Part shown: piece after piece, positions 32,318 through 38,048 of the stretch
Layout of the letters: each line of letters starts with the position of its first letter
How positions within the stretch are numbered: position 1 is the first letter of the stretch
From: Hydnum rufescens UP504
Lineage: Eukaryota > Basidiomycota > Agaricomycetes > Cantharellales > Hydnaceae
NCBI GenBank assembly: GCA_014904985.1
Contig: MU129144.1
Coordinates: 48,789-86,836, forward strand
Reading direction: 5' to 3'
Length of the DNA: 38,048 nt
The notes under the pieces: model-generated
Database searches by the model: none
The model's input: the letters and a program-made list of their open reading frames with translations, nothing else
Told to the model about the DNA's origin: nothing
Made by a program: the position numbers and the translations under genes

Positions 32318-32590
32318 AGCTTGTACTCTTGCCTTAGGTGGCTGCTTTGTCCATACATGGCTGGTACTCTTGCCTTAGGTGGCTGCTTTGTCCATACATG
32401 GCTTGTACTCTTGCCTGATGGCCTGTTTGGATACCCCAGAAACATTTCAAAGAAACACATTTCTCAATATAAAAATGGCAAATGACCCAAAATGTTTGAC
32501 CATTTTTATATTGAGAAACACATTTCTTTGAAATGTTTCTGGGGTATCCAAACAGGCCCTTAGGTGGCTGCTGTGAGCCTATGGTGCCAG
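32318..32590. repeat. 41-bp tandem array, three units, the third split by a MITE
   Basis: GTACTCTTGCCTTAGGTGGC begins at 32323 and 32364; the third unit starts at 32405, each exactly 41 bp after the last. The third unit is interrupted after GTACTCTTGCC and resumes at 32560 (TTAGGTGGCTGCT). A single diverged copy with the same leading sequence (GGGCTGTCACCCATG) occurs at 35381-35440. Confidence 0.9.
32419..32559. mobile_element. 141-bp hairpin MITE, PIF/Harbinger (Tourist)-like
   Basis: Two 59-bp arms (32420-32478 and 32500-32558) are perfect inverted repeats except for one 4-nt core, around a loop of about 21 nt. Termini are (T/G)GGCCTGTTTGG, typical of Tourist-like MITEs. The target is TTA: the right flank is TTA and the left is TGA, and the uninterrupted 41-bp repeats beside it read GCC-TTA-GGTGG at the same point. 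No coding capacity, so movement would need a transposase in trans. Confidence 0.88.
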
Positions 32591-32626
32591 CTTTGAGCCC
32601 GCCATTGTTAGTATGAGAGGATTGGA

Positions 32627-33205
32627 TCAATCTTGTTTTTATTACATAATCCACATGATGTATATAGCTTGGGAATTCCTGATCTCCTATCAAGTTTTCC
32701 TTTTGCCAAGGCTGTGGGCCCCAATTAAGCTCTGTGATACCTGGAGATTAACCCACAGTGAAGTGGTGTTCCTGTCTCCTGGCTCTAATGTCCCCATGCT
32801 GCATGCACCACCCTCCTTGTGTCCATGAATCCCACCATGTGTGTGGATTCATCACATGACCAAACCCAAACTCATATTCAACCCCATGACACTGTATCTG
32901 AAAGTATAGCCTGTATTGACTTGAAGCTGTAACCTGCAACCATAACCCATGATGCTGTTACACCTGATCTTCACCTATCACATACACACCCTCCATTCCT
33001 TTGTACTGCCAGTGCAGATATCCCTTATGTAACCAACCCTGCCACTCTTTTTTTTTTCATTTGTTCCTGGTGGACTTTTTTTCCTATTCTGATTGAGACC
33101 TGTCCTCTGCTGTTGGGATTGGATCAGTCTCATCTTGATTATGTAATCCACATGATGTACAGTATATAGCTCAGGATTTCCTGATCTCCTATTAAGTTTT
33201 TCTCT
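32627..33205. repeat. Pair of ~80-bp direct repeats enclosing ~490 bp
   Basis: GGATTGGATCA...ATTA(C/T)(A/G)TAATCCACATGATGTA...ATATAGCT...TTCCTGATCTCCTAT at 32627-32702 recurs at 33117-33204 with small indels. The enclosed DNA (32703-33116) shows no frame with motifs. They could be short terminal direct repeats of a decayed element or two insertions of one short repeat. Confidence 0.7.
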
Positions 33206-33472
33206 CACTAACAGTCATAAGTCTGTATGCCTGCATTTAAAAAATGATATGATCTGTATTTTCATGAGATAACCACATTGATTATGCCAAATTGAAATGC
33301 ATTTCATCAAGGTATTTTAAATGGAAATTCATATTAGAATAGCATTTGGGACTCTGGGACTCTGGGACTCTGGGGCCAATACACTTGTTTCTGAGGATGT
33401 CAAATTCAGATGTGGAATCAAGACAATGCTCCCCATACGCACTTTACAGAATATGCCCATATTTTCATCCAG
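33206..33472. other. No gene; short 9-bp triplet repeat
   Basis: GGGACTCTG is repeated three times at about 33348-33374. Nothing else was recognised before the C-rich array. Confidence 0.5.
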
Positions 33473-34165
33473 TGCCCCCCCTGCTAATACACCCCCCCTG
33501 CTACTAATACACCCCTCCTTGCTAATACAACCCACCCCCCCCTGCTGGCAACAACCCCCTTGTTGGTAACACCTCCCCCCTTGCTGGTAACCCCCTCCCT
33601 TGCTGGTAACACCCCCCTCCCTTGCTGGTAATACCACCCACCCCCCCTATTGGTAACACTCCCCCTTCCTTGCTGGTAACACCTCCCCCCTTGCTGGTAA
33701 CCCCCTCCCTTGCTGGTAACACCCCCCTCCCTTGCTGGTAATACCCCCACCCCCCCTATTGGTAACACCCCCCTTGCTGGTAACCCCCCCCCTTATTGGT
33801 AACACCCCCCCCCCTTGCTGGTAATACACCCCCCCTTATTGGTAACACTCCCCCTTCCCTTGCTGGTAATGCCCCCCCCCCTTATTGGTAACACCTCCCC
33901 CCTTTCTGGTAACACCCCCCCCCTTGCTGGTAACACTCCCCCTTCCCTTGCTGGTAATGCCCCCCCCTTATTGGTAACACCTCCCCCCTTTCTGGTAACA
34001 CCCCCCCCCTTGCTGGTAATACTCCCCCCTTATTGGTAACACTGCCCCTTCCCTTGCTGGTAATACCCCCCCCCTTGCTGGTAATACTCCCCCCCCCTTG
34101 CTGATTATACCCCCCTGCTGGTAATACCCCCCCCTCCGAAGGTAATAATCCCCTCCCCCCCCATT
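33473..34165. repeat. C-rich minisatellite, about 30 units of CTTGCTGGTAACACCCCCC type
   Basis: Units of about 18-28 bp consist of a TTGCTGGTAA or TTATTGGTAA core followed by 6-9 C with occasional T or A. The unit order itself repeats: a block starting ACCTCCCCCC at 33571 returns at 33681 (110 bp), and a second block starting ACCTCC at 33893 returns at 33979 (86 bp). Strand asymmetry is extreme, with almost no G runs on plus, so the minus strand carries long series of G6-G9 runs. Reading frames on either strand are artefacts of the repeat. Confidence 0.95.
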
Positions 34166-34185
34166 TAACAATGCCCCGGGGCAAG

Positions 34186-34506
34186 TGGATTGATTAGACT
34201 CCTTCAGTACCACTTAGAAGTGCCAGTACATAGGATTCTAATTACCAAGTTGATGTGCAATCTCCTTAGTCTTACTACCTAAGGTAGACTGCTGCTGTAA
34301 TGGCATTGAGAGGTCCCATGTTCAAACCTGAGTGAGGGTATTTGTTTTTGGCACCTTGGCTCTCATCACATGGGATCTGCTGGCTCTCCCCTGCCCAGTT
34401 CAAACTCTGCAGATGAGCTAAGTAAAATTGAAACTCTGAAGATGAGGTAATCCTTGACCTAACTCCATTCTGTTATAGATTTCCATGAGCTTGCTCAAGT
34501 GCCTAA
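34186..34506. other. No gene; weak B-box-like word
   Basis: A GTTCAAACC word near 34321 resembles a pol III B box but there is no convincing A box or cloverleaf. Otherwise empty of features. Confidence 0.4.
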
Positions 34507-35317
34507 GGGTCTGTTCTGCTGCAAAAGTTCAGCCCTAACTTTGCCCCAACTTTTCTCTGGAACTTTTGAGCCAAACTTTTGGGGGGATCTGGAAGTTGGC
34601 CTCTTCAAAAGTTCAAACTCCGCTGTCACTACTCCAACTGTATAGTCACAAGACCTTGTACATAATCATATCAATAATCAATTTTTGCTCCTGATGTGAG
34701 AGAGAGAATTTGATTCAGAGTGCATATAGGCAATGGAGGGCACTGAGAGTAAGCTTCTGGAGCTAAATTAGACTCATGGCCAATCCTCCTTGGCTTGCTG
34801 AGGGGCTGGGGGACCAGTAACAGGCAGGTTCTGTCCGGACTTATCCAGTTGACTAATCACAATCAGTTGACTTTAAATGTTAAAATAAATTAAATATTAT
34901 CAAATTAACTGGGTATTATCCAATAATAATTGATTAATTTTAACATTCAATAGTCAACTGATTGTGATTGGTCAACCGGATAAGTCCAGACAGAACCTGC
35001 CCGTTACTGGTCCCCCAGCCCCTCAGCAAGCCAAGGAGGATTGGCCATGAGTCTAATTTAGCTCCAGAAGCTTACTCTCAGTGCCCCCCATTGCCTATAT
35101 GCACTCTGAATCAAATTCTCTCTCTCACATCGGGAGCAAAAATTGATTATTGATATGATTATGTACAAGGGCTTGTGACTATACAGTTGGAGTAGTGACA
35201 GCGGAGTTTGAACTTTTGAAGAGGCCAACTTCCGGATCCCCCCGAAAGTTTGGCTCAAAAGTTCCAGAGAAAAGTTGGGGCAAAGTTAGGGCTGAACTTT
35301 TGCAGCAGAACGGACCC
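34507..35317. mobile_element. 811-bp foldback element, TAA-flanked, PIF/Harbinger-like
   Basis: Arms of about 385 bp are near-perfect inverted repeats of each other, around an AT-rich centre (about 34890-34940). Termini are GGGTC(T/C)GTTCTGCTGC; both sides are flanked by TAA (34504-34506 and 35318-35320), a 3-bp target duplication as expected for PIF/Harbinger-type elements. The arms differ at about ten positions by my reading, seven of which are CpG against TpG or CpA. There is no reading frame of note inside. It is non-autonomous. Confidence 0.88.
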
Positions 35318-35380
35318 TAATGTGTCTGTTGGGAGGCAATCTCACCTTTATTACATAACATATACTATGTATATGAGAAA

Positions 35381-35440
35381 GGGCTGTCACCCATGTATGC
35401 AAGCTTGTACTCTTGCCTTGGGTGGCTGCTTTGTCCATGC
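35381..35440. repeat. Distant single copy of the 41-bp repeat with its leader
   Basis: GGGCTGTCACCCATG then AAGCTTGTACTCTTGCCTTG and GGTGGCTGCTTTGTCCATG match 32297-32360 closely. This shows that the tandem array at 32.3 kb belongs to a dispersed family. Confidence 0.8.
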
Positions 35441-35657
35441 CTTGTTTGAGCTCTGACTTATTATTGTCATCTTCTTTGCATTTTTGGACAAATATAATTA
35501 TATAGTATTTATTTCACATCTAGGTACTTGCTATTAATATGGATTCTGCCTGTAGCACTGCACTTGGGTGCTTTTTAACTCCCAGCAATTGCTGGTGTTG
35601 AATTTGCATCTCCTTCTGCATCTCCACAACCACAACAGGCAACCACACAACCACATA

Positions 35658-36376
35658 TGGTTGCCAAAGTCAGGTTCAGGTCAGGTTTTGCCCCATTTGG
35701 GCAAAACCTGAACTTAACCAAAACCTGAATCTTCTCAATTGGCAAAACCTGAACCTAACCTGAAGAAAACCTATCTTAGGTTAGGTTCAGGTTAGGTTCA
35801 GGTTTAACCAAGGTTCAAACCTGAAATCATGAGCCCCTTCAGACAGGAGAAATATCTGAGCTCAACACTGATTTTAACCATAATCCAGAATGAGTCATCA
35901 ATTCTGGCAAGTTCCACAATTATGTAAGCAGGTTCCTTGGTGGAGAAATATGTTACTTTGAAGTGAATTTATACATAAAACCTCATGAACAGTTTATATT
36001 GACTATACATAGTCTATGTATAGTCAATATAAACTTTGTATGAGGTTTTGTGTTTAACTTCAGTTCAAAGTAACCTATTTCTCCACCAAAAAACCTGCTT
36101 ACATAATTCTGGAACTTGCCAGAATAATGACTCATTCTGGATTATGGTTAAAATCAGTGTTGAGCTCAGATATTTCTCATGTCTGAAGGGGCTCACGATT
36201 TCAGGTTTGAACCTGGGTTAAACCTGAACCTAACCTGAACCTGAAAACATGGGGGCCCAAAACCTGAACCTGACCTGAGGAAATTACATGAAACCTGACC
36301 CCAATGGAACCTGACTTGGGTCAGGTTCAGGTTTGAACTCAGGTTTTCCAGGTTTGTAACCTGACTTCAGCAACCA
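35658..36376. mobile_element. 719-bp palindromic element flanked by TA (Tc1/mariner-pogo type)
   Basis: A large imperfect inverted repeat has its centre at about 36013 (GACTATACATAG/TCTATGTATAGTC). The ends read TGGTTGC(C/T)(A/G)AAGTCAGGTT and the flanks are TA on both sides (35656-35657, 36377-36378). Arms are conserved near the centre and at the ends but diverge in internal AGGTTCAGGTTAGGTT-like tracts. There is no coding frame. It sits 268 bp from the stop of a pogo-like transposase, which uses TA targets, so a trans-mobilisation relation is possible but unproven. Confidence 0.75.
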
Positions 36377-36417
36377 TACAACCACACACCCACAACAGTG
36401 GGTGAGTGTTTTTTTAG

Positions 36418-36440
36418 TACAGTCATCTACTGTTGCTTGC
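36418..36440. other. Possible 3' terminus of the pogo-like element
   Basis: TA followed by CAGTCATCTACTGTTGC at 36420 has the CAGT-type start common in pogo/Fot1 termini, and lies downstream of the transposase stop. The matching end would be beyond the right edge, so this cannot be confirmed here. Confidence 0.3.
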
Positions 36441-36643
36441 ATCAGAAGTTACAAATTCGTTCATAAGTCTGTGTTCGGTCACTTTTTTGTAGTTCTATAG
36501 TCTTGTGTATATAGGGGGGCTACTCAAGATAGCACTGGTGATATGGCGAGTTGTTTCATAATAAGATGCATGAGAACTTTGAAAAGGGATGAAGCAGGGC
36601 ATATTTTGGATTTATCAGCACTTGCATCAACCTTTCCCACGGC

Positions 36644-38048
36644 CTATATGTTGTCCTCATCACTGCTTTCTGATGATCCCTTGTTATCCAGTGTTGGTCC
36701 TGACCCTCCATCCATGCCTGGTATGCTGCCAGCACTCCCCAATGCAGCCCAGACGTCTTTTTGCTTCAAAGGTTCCGGTTTCTTTGGCAACGCACGGCCT
36801 TCTTTCAGACAACATGCAGACTCGTCCTTCCAATGCAACTCGGCAGCATCATTCTGCTGTTTTGCTGCTTCCCATGCTTGTGTCCGATGGGTTGCTGAGG
36901 CGCCCTTTGCTGCAGCAACCCTTTTCCCCTGCACGTGACGGTCCTTGTTGGCCACCTTTTGAGCCTCCTTCGCCATTTTCACTGCTTCTGCCCTATTAAC
37001 ACGGTCAAGGAAGTCGTCATGTGTTATGACCTCCCCTTCAACTGCGAGCTTGAGGCGGTGAGTTGATTTTTGTTTCTTCTCATAGTGAGCGAGTTGGTGG
37101 TGGGACCTTTCCACCTGAAAGGACACCAGTGCCAGTTGGCCATTGTTGACATCCTGTGCATCCTCTAGAGCATCAATGCGGTGCTTTGCCCCATGAAGGT
37201 CAGAGCGCAATTGTTCAACCTTGGCACTCAAGATGCGGCGATGAGCACGGCTTGGAGAAGGTGTTTTGGTGCGTGTCCAATCAATTTTCGGCAAATCTTT
37301 ATGTTTTTGATACACAAAAGGCGGGAGTGATGATGAAGCTGACATTGGGGAAGAGCAAACAAGGAAGCTGACAGATGATCCCATCAACATGGTGCGGAGA
37401 TGCTGTGGTGTCGAAGGTGTGAGTAGCGCAGGGTCAGTTATAAGGCCATTGGGGGCTGACGGACTCCTAGGGCTTCCATCCTCGGGTGCGTGAGGCCCTG
37501 TTTCTTGAGAATTCTCATCCAGAATCTCGCAAAATGTGCCAATAAGATGCTTGACCAGTGTACTGACTGGAACAACAAGTGAACCAGTAATCAAGTGCTC
37601 TAGAGCTGGAGCCATCTGCATTACAGTGATTGCATATTTGTTGATGGGATATATGCCAGTCTTTTTGAATGCCTGACAGATATTTGATTGTGTGAAGCCC
37701 TTGAGGTGAGCTTTTGCGTATATGTGGAGGAAGACATCCTTCGTAACATTATCCCCCGTTTGTTGTTCCCACTCGTCCAGCACTCTGGACCATGCTGCTT
37801 TGACAACAGCAAAGATAACAACATCAAGCCCTTGAAGAACATGGGTTGTATGCGGTGGGTAGCACATCACAACAATGTGATGGTGTTGTGCCTCTTCAAT
37901 GAATTCTTTTGAATAGTGAGACACATGTCCATCGAGGATTAGGAGTCGATACTCATCAGGGTGAGCAAGTTTTGATTTGGTCTGACTATCAAAGTCTTTG
38001 AGGTAGCTGACTGCAAGGCGGTTCTCTGTCCAGCCTTTTGGGGTACAC
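36644..38048 (-). CDS. pogo-like DDE transposase (DDE_1), 5' end outside window
   Basis: The frame is open from the right edge to a stop at 36644. It begins in the catalytic core: PKGWTENRLAVSYLKDF, then LLILDGHVSHYS with the second catalytic Asp (37931-37933), and PPHTTHVLQGLDVVIF with the third (37823-37825), a spacing of DD35D as in the pogo/mariner group. The usual 'LQPLDV' reads LQGLDV here. The family's 'F..TGI.P.N' motif follows (FKKTGIYPINK). The C-terminal part has a Ser/Pro-rich linker, a long coiled coil (about 37270-36960; KVEQLRSDLHGAKHRIDALED, RAEAVKMAKEAQKVANKD) and an acidic tail ending SSESSDEDNI. No stop or frameshift in the visible part, so the copy may be recent. The first Asp and the DNA-binding domain lie outside. 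Confidence 0.9.
   Translation of the reverse strand, partial: CTPKGWTENRLAVSYLKDFDSQTKSKLAHPDEYRLLILDGHVSHYSKEFIEEAQHHHIVVMCYPPHTTHVLQGLDVVIFAVVKAAWSRVLDEWEQQTGDNVTKDVFLHIYAKAHLKGFTQSNICQAFKKTGIYPINKYAITVMQMAPALEHLITGSLVVPVSTLVKHLIGTFCEILDENSQETGPHAPEDGSPRSPSAPNGLITDPALLTPSTPQHLRTMLMGSSVSFLVCSSPMSASSSLPPFVYQKHKDLPKIDWTRTKTPSPSRAHRRILSAKVEQLRSDLHGAKHRIDALEDAQDVNNGQLALVSFQVERSHHQLAHYEKKQKSTHRLKLAVEGEVITHDDFLDRVNRAEAVKMAKEAQKVANKDRHVQGKRVAAAKGASATHRTQAWEAAKQQNDAAELHWKDESACCLKEGRALPKKPEPLKQKDVWAALGSAGSIPGMDGGSGPTLDNKGSSESSDEDNI

Noticed and set aside
33480..34215. Several 60-100-residue frames on both strands (VLPARGG- and GNTPPL-type repeats)
   Set aside because: They are translations of the C-rich minisatellite in several frames; no start context or conservation.
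34261..34345. Possible tRNA or SINE on the plus strand (GTTCAAACC B-box-like word)
   Set aside because: No acceptable A box at the right distance and no stem pairing.
35690..36360. AGGTTCAGGTTAGGTT tracts resembling telomeric TTAGGG repeats
   Set aside because: The unit is AGGTT(C/A), not TTAGGG, is mirrored within a palindromic element, and is internal to a TA-flanked insertion.

Overview
ORGANISM. The window reads as nuclear DNA of a filamentous basidiomycete, most likely an Agaricomycete. Genes on both strands are cut by many short GT-AG introns (mostly 44-81 nt). There is a meiotic MSH4 gene, an F-box protein of the mushroom type, a CCCH/CUE/DUF1771/Smr protein and large lineage-restricted proteins. 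The flanks are full of transposon remnants and tandem repeats. I cannot name a genus from sequence alone. LAYOUT. (1) 1-8.1 kb is repeat-rich and gene-poor. It has a minus-strand ORF resembling the N-terminal part of KDZ-type transposase proteins (1962-3101), a satellite with about 140-bp monomers in 280-bp dimers (about 3.2-4.3 kb), a 160-bp tandem triplication (6.1-6.5 kb), a 32-bp tandem array (7.4-7.6 kb) and a stray fragment of the gene found at 8-12 kb. (2) 8.2-16.2 kb holds two long orphan genes in tandem on the plus strand, here called A and B. A has internal minisatellites and an RS/ERD-rich low-complexity middle. B has an acidic stretch and at least eight introns. Most apparent frame breaks in A and B resolve into normal-sized introns. 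One in-frame TGA in A (10197) and one in B (13468) stay ambiguous. (3) 17.6-31.2 kb is an ordinary single-copy gene block: F-box protein (-), MSH4 (+, 29 exons), two unknown proteins (- and +) and the CCCH/Smr protein (+). (4) 32.2-38.0 kb is a nest of repeats: a 41-bp tandem array interrupted by a 141-bp hairpin MITE whose empty site survives next to it, a C-rich minisatellite of about 30 units, an 811-bp foldback element flanked by TAA, a 719-bp palindromic element flanked by TA, and the 3' part of a pogo-like DDE transposase running off the right edge. HOW IT FITS TOGETHER. The central block is host housekeeping and meiosis: MSH4 for crossover control, and Smr/CCCH for RNA or nucleic-acid handling. 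The flanks are mobile-element terrain. The two arms of the 811-bp foldback differ mainly at CpG versus TpG/CpA positions, which points to cytosine-methylation decay of repeats. No CRISPR array, rRNA gene or intact tRNA was seen. The most unusual items are the A-B orphan gene pair, the MITE with its preserved empty site, the C-rich (G-quadruplex-prone) array, the dimeric satellite, and the extreme microexon structure of MSH4.
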